Source of the DNA: Streptomyces sp. YIM 130001
Lineage (GTDB): Bacteria; Actinomycetota; Actinomycetes; Streptomycetales; Streptomycetaceae
Direction: 5' to 3'
NCBI RefSeq assembly: GCF_003574445.1
Contig: NZ_KZ984568.1
Coordinates: forward strand, 1-64,000
DNA length: 64,000 nt
Both the position numbers and the translations under genes were made by a program. How positions within the stretch are numbered: the stretch's first letter is position 1; every line of letters starts with the position of its first letter. Positions 32,145-39,755 of this stretch are shown in pieces. The notes under the pieces were generated by a model. It did no database searches and was not told where the DNA came from. It saw only the letters and a program-made list of their open reading frames with translations.

Positions 32145-32798
32145 ATGACCCGCGTGATCGCCGGAACGGCCAAGGGCCGTCGGCTGACGGTGCCACCGGG
32201 CACGGGCACCCGGCCCACGTCGGACCGCGCCCGCGAGGGCCTGTTCTCCACCTGGCAGTCCCTGCTCGGCGGGGCACTCGACGGTGAGCGCGTGCTCGAC
32301 CTGTACGGCGGATCCGGCGCGGTCGGCCTCGAGGCGCTGTCGCGGGGCGCGGGCCATGCCCTGCTGGTCGAGGCCGACCCCCGTGCGGCCCGGATCATCC
32401 GGGAGAACGCACGGGCCCTCGCTCTCACCGGCGCAGAGGTGCGCGCCGCCAAGGCAGAGCAGGTGATCACGGGTCCCGCCCCCGACACCCCCTACGACCT
32501 GGTGTTCCTCGACCCGCCGTACGCCGTCACGGACGACGATCTTCGGGAGATACTGCTCACACTCCGTGCCCAGGGCTGGCTCGCGGACGAAGTGCTCGTC
32601 ACCGTTGAACGCAGCACCAGAGGCGGCGAATTCGGCTGGCCGGACGGCTTTGCGGGACTCAGGTCCCGGCGCTACGGCGAAGGCACGTTTTGGTACGGTC
32701 GCGCCGCCTCGACGTGCGAAGACGCCGAGTCGTCCACCGGACCGCAGGCCGGCCGTGCCGGACAGCCCGACGGACAATCCAGGGAAACCGCACCATGA
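32145..32798 (+). CDS. rsmD: 16S rRNA (guanine966-N2)-methyltransferase RsmD
   Basis: A 217-residue SAM-dependent methyltransferase. It shows MTRVIAGTAKGRRL, the SAM-binding VLDLYGGSGAVGLEALSRGA, and the catalytic LVFLDPPYA (an NPPY-type motif). TSDRAREGLFSTW is the usual RsmD segment. The ATG lies 260 bases after recG. Its stop overlaps the coaD start by four bases (ATGA), an arrangement conserved across many bacteria. Confidence 0.94.
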   Translation: MTRVIAGTAKGRRLTVPPGTGTRPTSDRAREGLFSTWQSLLGGALDGERVLDLYGGSGAVGLEALSRGAGHALLVEADPRAARIIRENARALALTGAEVRAAKAEQVITGPAPDTPYDLVFLDPPYAVTDDDLREILLTLRAQGWLADEVLVTVERSTRGGEFGWPDGFAGLRSRRYGEGTFWYGRAASTCEDAESSTGPQAGRAGQPDGQSRETAP

Positions 32799-33307
32799 CC
32801 GGACCGGAGAGCGAGGGACTCACGTTGCGCCGCGCCGTCTGTCCGGGGTCGTTCGACCCCATCACCAATGGCCACCTCGACATCATCGCCCGCGCCTCCA
32901 AGCTGTACGACGTGGTGCATGTCGCCGTGATGATCAACCAGTCGAAGAAGGGCCTCTTCGAGGTCGACGAGCGGATCGAACTGATCCGCCGTGTCACGGC
33001 CGAATTCGGCAACGTCGAGGTGGAGGCCTTCCACGGTCTCCTTGTCGACTTCTGCAAGCAGCGCGACATCCCGGCCATCGTCAAGGGCCTGCGCGCCGTC
33101 AGCGACTTCGACTACGAGCTGCAGATGGCCCAGATGAACAACGGCCTCTCGGGCGTGGAGACGCTTTTCGTCCCCACCAACCCCACCTACAGCTTCCTTT
33201 CCTCCTCCCTCGTGAAGGAGGTCGCCGCCTGGGGCGGTGACGTCTCCCACCTGGTGCCCGAGCCGGTGCTCGAGGTACTCGCCGAGCGGCTCGCCCAGGG
33301 CCGCTGA
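32795..33307 (+). CDS. coaD: Phosphopantetheine adenylyltransferase
   Basis: A 170-residue hexameric enzyme that adenylates 4'-phosphopantetheine in coenzyme A synthesis. The nucleotidyl-transfer motif is GSFDPITNGHLDI (TNGH at residues 24-27). KKGLFEVDERIELI and IVKGLRAVSDFDYELQMAQ are the phosphopantetheine/ATP contacts, and TYSFLSSSLVKEVA the C-terminal loop. ATG overlapping the rsmD stop. Eleven extra N-terminal residues precede the usual start region. Confidence 0.96.
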   Translation: MTGPESEGLTLRRAVCPGSFDPITNGHLDIIARASKLYDVVHVAVMINQSKKGLFEVDERIELIRRVTAEFGNVEVEAFHGLLVDFCKQRDIPAIVKGLRAVSDFDYELQMAQMNNGLSGVETLFVPTNPTYSFLSSSLVKEVAAWGGDVSHLVPEPVLEVLAERLAQGR

Positions 33308-33438
33308 GCCGCGGGGGTACGCCCCTGCGCGAGCGGGACCGGACTGACGGTCCGTCACCCGCTGTCGGACGGGCGCCCGCTGGCCGTACAGTCGGCGTGA
33401 CCGTCTTCCAACCAGGCACAGAGAGTGGCGAGCACACG

Positions 33439-34674
33439 GTGGACGTGCAGAAGAAGCTGGACGAGATCGTCGGATCGGTGCAGGGCGCCCGTTCGATGCC
33501 GATGTCGGCCTCGTGCGTGGTCAACCGCGCCGAGCTGCTCGCGATGCTCGAGGAAGTGGCCCAGGCACTGCCCGGTTCGATCGCCCAGGCGCAGGAGGTC
33601 ATCGGCGGCAGCGAGCAGCTCGTCGAGCAGGCCCGCCAGGAGGCCGACCGGATCATCGAGGGCGCCCGCGCCGAGCACGGCTCGCTGGTGTCCGACACCG
33701 CCGTCGCCCGCCGCTCGCAGGACGAGGCGGACCGCATCCTCGGCCAGGCCCGGCAGGAGGCGGAGGAAGTCCGCGCGGAGGCCGACGAGTACGTCGACTC
33801 CAAGCTCGCCAACTTCGAGGTCGTCCTCACCAAGACCCTCGGCTCGGTGGGCCGCGGCCGCGAGAAGCTCCTCGGCACCGGCCAGGGCCTGGACGAGCAG
33901 GGCTACGAGGACCCCGACTTCACGGAAGCTCCGGAGCGGAGCCAGGACCCGGAGACGCTCCGCAAGCGCGCGGACGAATACGTCGACGTCAAGCTCGGCG
34001 CCTTCGAGGCGGTCCTGTCGAAGACCCTCCAGGCGGTCGGCCGCGGCCGGCAGAAGCTGCAGGGGCGGGTCGCCTCCGACGACCTCGGCTCCATGGACGC
34101 GACCGGCGGCCCGCAGCACGACAACGACGCCGACTACCTGGCCGACCTCGCCGAGCCCGTCCCGGCTGCAGCGCAGACGCCGCCCGCCCCGTCGCCCGCC
34201 GCGCCCCCGGCTCCGCCCCCGACCCCGCAGGGCATCCCGAGCCAGCCCGGGTACGACCCGCAGGCTGACCCGTACACGTACCAGCAGGGCGCGTACCAGC
34301 AGGATCAGTATCAGCAGGACGCGTACCAGCAGCCTCAGTACCAGCAGGATCAGTACGGTTACCCGCAGCAGCCGTATCCCGGCCAGGACCAGCAGGGCTA
34401 CGAGGGCCAGGGCCTGCCGTACGGCGAACCGCAGCCGCAGTACAGCGCTCCGGCCCAGAACTACGCGGGAACCGACCCGTACGGATACCAGCAGGACCCC
34501 TACGGCTACCAGCCGCACTACGACCAGTCCGGCTACCAGCAGCCCGCAGGTGACGACGGCACCGGCGCACAGGCGGGCCAGGCCGCCGACCAGTCCGCCC
34601 TCGACGAGACCAGCCTGTTCGACACGAGCATGATCAGCATCGACCAGCTCCGCCAGTACGAGCAGGGTCGCTAG
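33439..34674 (+). CDS. Coiled-coil 'cell division initiation' (DivIVA/F0-b-like) protein with Tyr/Gln-rich tail
   Basis: About 411 residues. The first 225 are charged coiled coil with two parallel blocks: AEADEYVDSKLANFEVVLTK near residues 117-136 and ADEYVDVKLGAFEAVLSK further on, so the coil was built by internal duplication. From about residue 240 it is Pro-rich, then Gln/Tyr-rich (QQDAYQQPQYQQ and similar). It ends in a conserved acidic/hydrophobic tip, SLFDTSMISIDQLRQYEQG. Annotated in Streptomyces as a cell division initiation or ATP-synthase-b-like protein; its real job is unknown. GTG at 33439 (encoding MDVQKKLDEI) chosen; GTG at 33397 is possible. Confidence 0.8.
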   Translation: MDVQKKLDEIVGSVQGARSMPMSASCVVNRAELLAMLEEVAQALPGSIAQAQEVIGGSEQLVEQARQEADRIIEGARAEHGSLVSDTAVARRSQDEADRILGQARQEAEEVRAEADEYVDSKLANFEVVLTKTLGSVGRGREKLLGTGQGLDEQGYEDPDFTEAPERSQDPETLRKRADEYVDVKLGAFEAVLSKTLQAVGRGRQKLQGRVASDDLGSMDATGGPQHDNDADYLADLAEPVPAAAQTPPAPSPAAPPAPPPTPQGIPSQPGYDPQADPYTYQQGAYQQDQYQQDAYQQPQYQQDQYGYPQQPYPGQDQQGYEGQGLPYGEPQPQYSAPAQNYAGTDPYGYQQDPYGYQPHYDQSGYQQPAGDDGTGAQAGQAADQSALDETSLFDTSMISIDQLRQYEQGR

Positions 34675-34842
34675 CAGGCCGCAACCGCGGGGCGGAAGCG
34701 GCCTCCCGCCACCGGATTGGGCCGACGGCGGGGTGTCAAGTATCCTGGCTCTTCGGTCGCGCTATGCCCGCGATCACGGCTGCCCGCCTCTCGTGCGGAG
34801 CGGCCGTCCCCAAGACCTGGACGACCGGAAGCAGGAAGACCC

Positions 34843-35499
34843 CTGAGTACGCGCCTCGATCATCGCAACCCCCTCGTGTTCGACACACACGAGCTGGGGA
34901 GGCGTCCTGGTGCGCTGCAGCGGGTGACCCGCACGGTCGACGCCCCCAAGGACCTCGGTCTGCAGGGCGTGATCGGCACACCGGAGGGCGAGCCCGTCGA
35001 GCTCGACCTGCGGCTCGAGTCGGTCATGGAAGGGGTGCTTGTCACAGGCACCGCTCGTGCGCAGGTCACGGGGGAGTGCGTAAGGTGTCTGGAGCCGCTC
35101 GAGCGTGAGGTCGAAGCGGACTTCCAGGAGATGTTCTCGTACCCCGACGCCGACGACCGGGGCCGCAGCAGGCAGGCGCGCTCCGACGACGACTCGGCCG
35201 ACGACGAGAGCGAGGACATCACTCCGCTCGAGGACGGACTTTTCGACCTCGAACCGGTGCTGCGCGATGCGGTGGTGCTCGCACTGCCGATGCAGCCGGT
35301 GTGCCGGGAAGACTGCCCGGGCCTGTGTTCCACCTGTGGAGCGCGGCTCGCGGACGACCCGGACCACCATCACGACGCCGTCGACATCCGTTGGGCGGCA
35401 CTGCAGGGACTCGCTGGTTCGCTCCAGGACAGCGAGAAGGACGAGATGAGCGGCGAAGCGCCTGATTCCGCAAGCGCCGCCGAGAAGCAGGAGAAGTAG
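34843..35499 (+). CDS. yceD: DUF177/YceD family protein, probably with a CTG start
   Basis: A 218-residue protein of the YceD family that precedes rpmF in many bacteria and is tied to rRNA/ribosome assembly. LVFDTHELGRRPGALQRV, TARAQVTGECVRCLEPLE and the C-terminal QPVCREDCPGLCSTCGARL with four Cys (a likely metal site) mark it. The best start is the CTG at 34843: AGGAAG lies about five bases before it and conserved sequence begins here. The first internal GTG (34876) has no ribosome-binding site and would trim conserved residues. It is followed two bases later by rpmF. Confidence 0.85.
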   Translation: MSTRLDHRNPLVFDTHELGRRPGALQRVTRTVDAPKDLGLQGVIGTPEGEPVELDLRLESVMEGVLVTGTARAQVTGECVRCLEPLEREVEADFQEMFSYPDADDRGRSRQARSDDDSADDESEDITPLEDGLFDLEPVLRDAVVLALPMQPVCREDCPGLCSTCGARLADDPDHHHDAVDIRWAALQGLAGSLQDSEKDEMSGEAPDSASAAEKQEK

Positions 35500-35501
35500 C
35501 C

Positions 35502-35675
35502 GTGGCTGTTCCGAAGCGGAAGATGTCGCGCAGCAACACGCGCCACCGCCGGTCGCAGTGGAAGGCTGCGGTCCCCACCCTGGTTACGTGCGAGCGTTGC
35601 CAGGAGCCCAAGCAGCAGCACATCGCGTGCCCCGCTTGCGGCACCTATAACAAGCGCCAGGTCCTCGAGGTCTGA
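35502..35675 (+). CDS. rpmF: 50S ribosomal protein L32
   Basis: A 57-residue ribosomal protein. It starts GTG (MAVPKRKMSRSNTRHRRSQW), then carries VTCERCQEPK and HIACPACGTYNKR, so both CxxC pairs of the zinc ribbon are intact (C+ type). It starts two bases after the yceD stop, with CAGGAGAAG inside the end of yceD as ribosome-binding site, and is followed 19 bases later by rnc. The yceD-rpmF-rnc order is typical. Confidence 0.96.
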   Translation: MAVPKRKMSRSNTRHRRSQWKAAVPTLVTCERCQEPKQQHIACPACGTYNKRQVLEV

Positions 35676-35694
35676 GCGGCTGGTGAGAGGCACT

Positions 35695-36525
35695 GTGTCC
35701 AGTCCCAAGCAGGCGGCTGACGCCAAGGCGGACAACGCCAAGAAGCAGGCGGAGAACACGGCCTCGTCCCACACGCTTCTGGAAGGGCGGCTCGGGTATC
35801 ACCTCGAGTCCGCCCTTCTGGTGCGTGCACTCACCCACCGTTCGTACGCGTACGAGAACGGCGGTCTGCCGACCAACGAGCGTCTCGAGTTCCTCGGGGA
35901 CTCCGTGCTCGGCCTGGTGGTCACGGACACGCTGTATCGCATCCACCCCGACCTTCCCGAAGGTCAGCTCGCCAAGTTGCGGGCCGCGGTGGTCAATTCA
36001 CGTGCGCTGGCCGAGGTGAGTCGTGAACTCGACCTCGGTGCCTTCATCCGGCTCGGCCGGGGTGAAGAAGGAACGGGCGGCCGGGACAAGGCCTCCATCC
36101 TCGCCGACACCCTTGAAGCGGTGATCGGCGCTGTCTATCTCGACCAGGGACTCGGTGCGGCGTCGGAGCTCGTGCACCGCCTCTTCGACCCCCTGATCGA
36201 GAAATCGTCCAACCTGGGTGCCGGTCTCGACTGGAAGACCAGCCTCCAGGAACTCACCGCGACCGAGGGCCTCGGTGTGCCGGAATACCTGGTCTCGGAG
36301 ACCGGGCCCGACCACGAGAAGATCTTCACCGCTGCTGCCCGCGTCGGAGGCGTCTCGTACGGCACCGGCACCGGCCGCAGCAAGAAGGAAGCGGAACAGC
36401 AGGCCGCGGAGTCCGCCTGGCGCGAGATTCGCGCCGCGGCGGACGAACGGGCCAAGGCGGCTGAAGCCGTCGGTGCCGCGGAGGGGACGGCTGCCGACAC
36501 CGCCCCCGACGCGGCTACGGCCTGA
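35695..36525 (+). CDS. rnc: Ribonuclease III
   Basis: A 276-residue double-strand RNA endonuclease (AbsB in S. coelicolor, where it affects antibiotic regulation). The signature NERLEFLGDSVLGLVVTDTL carries the catalytic acidic residues. KASILADTLEAVIGAVYLD holds the second metal-binding cluster. The C-terminal dsRNA-binding domain runs from DWKTSLQELTATEGLGVPEY to KKEAEQQAAESAWREI. An Ala-rich tail ends the protein. The GTG at 35695 is used because GAGAGG precedes it; a GTG at 35683 would add four residues. Confidence 0.96.
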   Translation: MSSPKQAADAKADNAKKQAENTASSHTLLEGRLGYHLESALLVRALTHRSYAYENGGLPTNERLEFLGDSVLGLVVTDTLYRIHPDLPEGQLAKLRAAVVNSRALAEVSRELDLGAFIRLGRGEEGTGGRDKASILADTLEAVIGAVYLDQGLGAASELVHRLFDPLIEKSSNLGAGLDWKTSLQELTATEGLGVPEYLVSETGPDHEKIFTAAARVGGVSYGTGTGRSKKEAEQQAAESAWREIRAAADERAKAAEAVGAAEGTAADTAPDAATA

Positions 36526-36540
36526 CCTGCTCCGCGTCAA

Positions 36541-36574
36541 CGATCGCCCGTCCCGGGAACGGGGCGGGCGATCG
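36541..36574 (+). terminator. Hairpin between rnc and mutM
   Basis: CGATCGCCCG pairs with CGGGCGATCG, with a second inner CCG/CGG stem, 16 bases after rnc. It could end or attenuate the yceD-rpmF-rnc transcript before mutM. Confidence 0.65.
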
Positions 36575-36625
36575 TGCTGTATCAGCCCGGGCGTTGCGCC
36601 CCCGACCCGTTCGACGAGGAGAAAC

Positions 36626-37489
36626 GTGCCCGAGCTGCCTGAGGTCGAGGTCGTCCGACGGGGTCTCGAACGCTGGGCCGGCGGCCGTGTCGTCGCCGGT
36701 GTCGAGGTACTGCACCCGCGAGCGGTGCGCAGGCACGTCGCGGGCGGTACCGACTTCGCGGCCCGGCTCGTCGGCCACCGCATCGGGGTGGCCCGTCGGC
36801 GCGGCAAGTATCTCTGGCTGCCGCTCGCCGATGCCCCGTACTCCGTGCTCGCGCATCTCGGCATGAGCGGACAGCTCCTGGTCAAGGCTCCGGACGCACC
36901 CGATGAGAAGCACCTCCGGGTCCGGGTCACCTTCGCCGACGCCGACGGCACCGAACTCCGCTTCGTCGACCAGCGCACCTTCGGCGGACTCTCGCTGCAC
37001 GACAACACCCCGGACGGCCTGCCCGACGTGATCGCACACATCGCGCGCGACCCGCTGGACCCGCTGTTCGACGACGCCGCCTTCCACACGGCACTGCGAG
37101 GACGCCGAACGACGATCAAACGGGCGCTGCTCGACCAGTCACTGATCAGCGGCGTGGGCAACATCTATGCCGACGAGGCACTCTGGCGCTCCCGGCTGCA
37201 CTACGACCGTCCCACGGGCACCTTCACCCGGCCCCGTACCGCCGAACTCCTCGGCCACGTAAGGGACGTGATGAACGCGGCGCTCGCCGTCGGAGGCACC
37301 AGTTTCGACAGCCTCTACGTCAATGTGAACGGCGAGTCCGGCTACTTCGATCGGTCCCTCGACGCGTACGGCCGCGAGGACGAACCGTGCCGACGCTGCG
37401 GCACCCCGATGCGCAGGCGCGCCTGGATGAACCGATCCAGCTACTTCTGCCCACGCTGCCAACGACCGCCCCGCCCGAAGGCCCCCTGA
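36626..37489 (+). CDS. mutM: Formamidopyrimidine-DNA glycosylase
   Basis: A 287-residue base-excision repair enzyme that removes 8-oxoguanine and FapyG. After the initiator the sequence is PELPEVEVVRRGLE, giving the N-terminal proline nucleophile (residue 2) and Glu3; the catalytic Lys is in RRRGKYLWLPL; QSLISGVGNIYADEALW is the helix-two-turn-helix. The C-terminal zinc finger is CRRCGTPMRR...YFCPRCQ. The GTG has CGAGGAGAAAC in front. Confidence 0.96.
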   Translation: MPELPEVEVVRRGLERWAGGRVVAGVEVLHPRAVRRHVAGGTDFAARLVGHRIGVARRRGKYLWLPLADAPYSVLAHLGMSGQLLVKAPDAPDEKHLRVRVTFADADGTELRFVDQRTFGGLSLHDNTPDGLPDVIAHIARDPLDPLFDDAAFHTALRGRRTTIKRALLDQSLISGVGNIYADEALWRSRLHYDRPTGTFTRPRTAELLGHVRDVMNAALAVGGTSFDSLYVNVNGESGYFDRSLDAYGREDEPCRRCGTPMRRRAWMNRSSYFCPRCQRPPRPKAP

Positions 37490-37538
37490 AGCCCCGCCCG
37501 GGAACCCGAGGAAGCCGGAGCCAGAACACGGGCACGGC

Positions 37539-38435
37539 TCAGAAGCCGAAGTCCTGTGTCCACCAGGGGCCGCCCGAGGCCATGTGGGCGCCGACGCCGA
37601 GGGTCTTGTAGTCGCAGTTGAGGATGTTCGCCCGGTGGCCGTCGCTGTTCATCCAGGAGTCCATCACCGACTGGGCGTTGGCCTGGCCGCGGGCGATGTT
37701 CTCGCCGCCCAGGTTGCTGACGCCGGCGTCCTTCGCCCGGTCCCAGGGGGTGTCGCCGTCCGGGTCGGTGTGGTCGAAGAAGCCGCGGGCCGCCATGTCC
37801 TTGCTGAAGTCGGCGGCGAGTGTGGCGAGATCGCCGTCCTGTCGGACGGGGCTGCAACCGGCCTTGGACCGCTCCTGGTTGACCAGGGCGAGGACCTGCG
37901 CCTCCTGGCTGCTCTGGCCGTCGCCCTGCGGAGCCGCGTTCTGCTGTTCCGTGCGGCGCGGAGCCGGCTTGCTGCTCGGGCTCTGTTCCTTCGGCTGCTC
38001 GGCCTTGTCCGTCGACGGCTTCGCGGACGGCTTCTGCGAAGGCGTACGGGACGGCTTCGCGGAGGTCTTCGACGGTTCGGGCGAGGAGGACGAGGGGGTC
38101 GGACGGTCGGAGCCCCGGCTGGCCGGAGCCTCGCTCCGCTCGGAGGGCTCGGCCGCGCCCTGCGTCTGCACCTCGGAAGGACCGTCGGCGGACTGCACCT
38201 TGTCCGAGTCGCCGCCACCGCCGAGCGAGTAGTTGTCGGCGCCGGGCACCAGGCCCGAGGCGACTGCCACGGCGCCGAGTGCCACGGCGGCCGAGACACC
38301 GAGAAGGCCGGTACGCACCGGAGCCGGACCGCGCTTGCGGTGGCGGTGCGCACCCTTTGCGGATGCGTTCGGCTGGGGCGCCGGAGAGTCTCCCGCGCCG
38401 GCCGGGCCGGCATCGCTGCGTCGGTGGCGTCCCAT
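37539..38435 (-). CDS. Secreted or membrane-anchored CAP (SCP/PR-1) domain protein
   Basis: A 298-residue protein. A basic cytoplasmic head rich in His/Arg (MGRHRRSDAG, HRHRKRG) is followed by one membrane/signal segment (GLLGVSAAVALGAVAVASGL, residues about 44-63). A Ser/Pro/Lys-rich linker of about 110 residues follows, then a CAP domain of 115 residues: LALVNQERSKAGCSPV, DMAARGFFDHTDPDGDTP, GENIARG, and SDGHRANILNCDYKTLGVG. The His/Glu pair in GHRANI and GENIA fits the family's putative metal site; two Cys probably form a disulfide. The ATG at 38435 is preferred. A 9-2-9 palindrome lies 46 bases upstream. The function of bacterial CAP proteins is not settled. Confidence 0.88.
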   Translation of the reverse strand: MGRHRRSDAGPAGAGDSPAPQPNASAKGAHRHRKRGPAPVRTGLLGVSAAVALGAVAVASGLVPGADNYSLGGGGDSDKVQSADGPSEVQTQGAAEPSERSEAPASRGSDRPTPSSSSPEPSKTSAKPSRTPSQKPSAKPSTDKAEQPKEQSPSSKPAPRRTEQQNAAPQGDGQSSQEAQVLALVNQERSKAGCSPVRQDGDLATLAADFSKDMAARGFFDHTDPDGDTPWDRAKDAGVSNLGGENIARGQANAQSVMDSWMNSDGHRANILNCDYKTLGVGAHMASGGPWWTQDFGF

Positions 38436-38480
38436 CTCGTGGCCCTTCTCGTCCTCGACGTAAAACTGAATCTCAGGGTT

Positions 38481-38500
38481 GCTCACTCGAACGAGTGAGC
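38481..38500. promoter_or_regulatory. 9-2-9 inverted repeat upstream of the CAP gene
   Basis: GCTCACTCG-AA-CGAGTGAGC, perfect over nine bases per arm. It is in the divergent region between the CAP gene (-, starting at 38435) and acyP (+, 38578), most likely an operator for one or both. Confidence 0.6.
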
Positions 38501-38577
38501 CGCATTCGACGCGACTGTACGCGAAGACGGGTGGGGGAGAAGTGCCCCGAGAGCAATTGGCCGGTTAGCTTGCACAC

Positions 38578-38859
38578 ATGAATGAGGACGTCCGACTCAT
38601 CGCCTGGGTGCGCGGTGTGGTGCAGGGTGTGGGTTTTCGCTGGTTCACCAGGGCAAAGGCTCTGGAGATCGGCGGGCTCAGTGGTTTTGCTCTCAATCTG
38701 GCCGACGGCCGGGTCCAGGTGGTCGCCGAAGGCGGCCGCGGCGAGTGTCAGCGGCTGCTCGACTGGCTCGAACGGGGCGACACACCCGGCCGCGTCGACG
38801 GAGTCACCGAGATCTGGGACACACCGCGCGGAATCTACGACACGTTCGCCATCCGCTGA
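38578..38859 (+). CDS. acyP: Acylphosphatase
   Basis: A 93-residue acylphosphatase that hydrolyses carboxyl-phosphate bonds (carbamoyl, acetyl and 1,3-bisphosphoglycerate type). WVRGVVQGVGFRWFTRAKAL holds the phosphate-binding loop with its Arg (GVGFRW), and GLSGFALNLADGRVQVVAEG holds the catalytic Asn. Standard family length. It usually precedes smc in Streptomyces, as it does here two genes upstream. Confidence 0.93.
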   Translation: MNEDVRLIAWVRGVVQGVGFRWFTRAKALEIGGLSGFALNLADGRVQVVAEGGRGECQRLLDWLERGDTPGRVDGVTEIWDTPRGIYDTFAIR

Positions 38860-39236
38860 CGGTCGCCGCCCGGCCACGCACCGTGGGCCTCGGGCATGTG
38901 CCGATGGCAGGTGTGCTGGAGAGAAACGCCCTGGTGGTTGCCAACAACGACTCCCCGTGCAAGGCTGCGGAAAGCGTCATGATCTCTACGCCCCCGGGCC
39001 CCGATGTCAGGCCACACCGCAGGTTTTGCCGTTGTGTGCCGCCGGGCCGCCCACCGATACGGGGTGTGATCGTGTTGACCGTCAAACTTTTTGGTGAGAC
39101 GCTGAAGGTCCCCGCGCACCCCAGCTGTTTGGCATGTGGGAACGGCAGTCAGAACAAGCAGTGCCATTCAACGCGGGTGCTTCCCTCACGACCCACACCG
39201 CTTCGGTCGGTCACTCATTGTGGAGGACCATCCATC
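38860..39236. other. Gap between acyP and a small coiled-coil gene
   Basis: About 375 bases without a supported gene. It holds TTGACCGTCAA (39075-39085), a small palindrome that could be a -35 element, but no good -10 at 16-18 bases. GTGGAGGA near 39219 is the ribosome-binding site of the next gene. No RNA gene recognised. Confidence 0.5.
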
Positions 39237-39449
39237 ATGGCAAAGGCGCTTCTCGGTTACGTCGGCGGTTCCGACCCGCGACTCCTCGCCGAGATGCGAC
39301 GGCTTCAGCAGCGCGTCCAGGACCTGGAGTCCGAACTCGTTCGGATCCAGGCCGAGAATGACGCGCTGGCTACCGCTGCCGCTTCTCACCCCGGCGACTC
39401 GCTCCTCGAGAGCATCGACGTACCCCAGGCGGAGCCTGCGCTCACCTGA
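39237..39449 (+). CDS. Small conserved coiled-coil protein
   Basis: A 70-residue protein with a clear heptad pattern, EMRRLQQRVQDLESELVRIQ (about residues 19-38). It begins with a conserved-looking MAKALLGYVGGSDPRLLAEM. There are no Cys and no membrane segment, and the end is acidic. The ATG at 39237 has TGGAGGA ten bases upstream. I recall similar small proteins just before smc in Streptomyces, but no function. A T-tailed terminator follows, so it is a one-gene transcript. Confidence 0.75.
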   Translation: MAKALLGYVGGSDPRLLAEMRRLQQRVQDLESELVRIQAENDALATAAASHPGDSLLESIDVPQAEPALT

Positions 39450-39522
39450 CCCTCGTCGCTCAGGCGACGGTCAGTGCCGCCCACCTCAGCCCGCTCGATC
39501 AAGATCTGAATCGAAGATCTGC

Positions 39523-39550
39523 AAGGGACGCTTCGGCGTCCCTTTTCTTT
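39523..39550 (+). terminator. Intrinsic terminator upstream of smc
   Basis: AAGGGACGC-TTCG-GCGTCCCTT followed by TTCTTTTG: perfect 9-bp stem, UUCG tetraloop and a T-rich tail. The rest of 39450-39755 (306 bases) shows no gene and probably holds the smc promoter near 39700-39750. Confidence 0.92.
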
Positions 39551-39755
39551 TGTGTCGCTGCCTCGGTCCCCCGCCCTCTCGCATACGCGTGCCTACGTCT
39601 GATGTGCCCTCCATCTTCCTTGGCGAAACCGGTAGTTGGCCGTGCGGGCACCTCCCGTGGGGGCGGTACGGACCGGCGCGCGGTGACCGGGGCGTGGCGG
39701 AAGGTGCGCCGGCGTCCCCACCTCGGCGGGCACCGAGGCAGTAGAGTCCGGGGGC

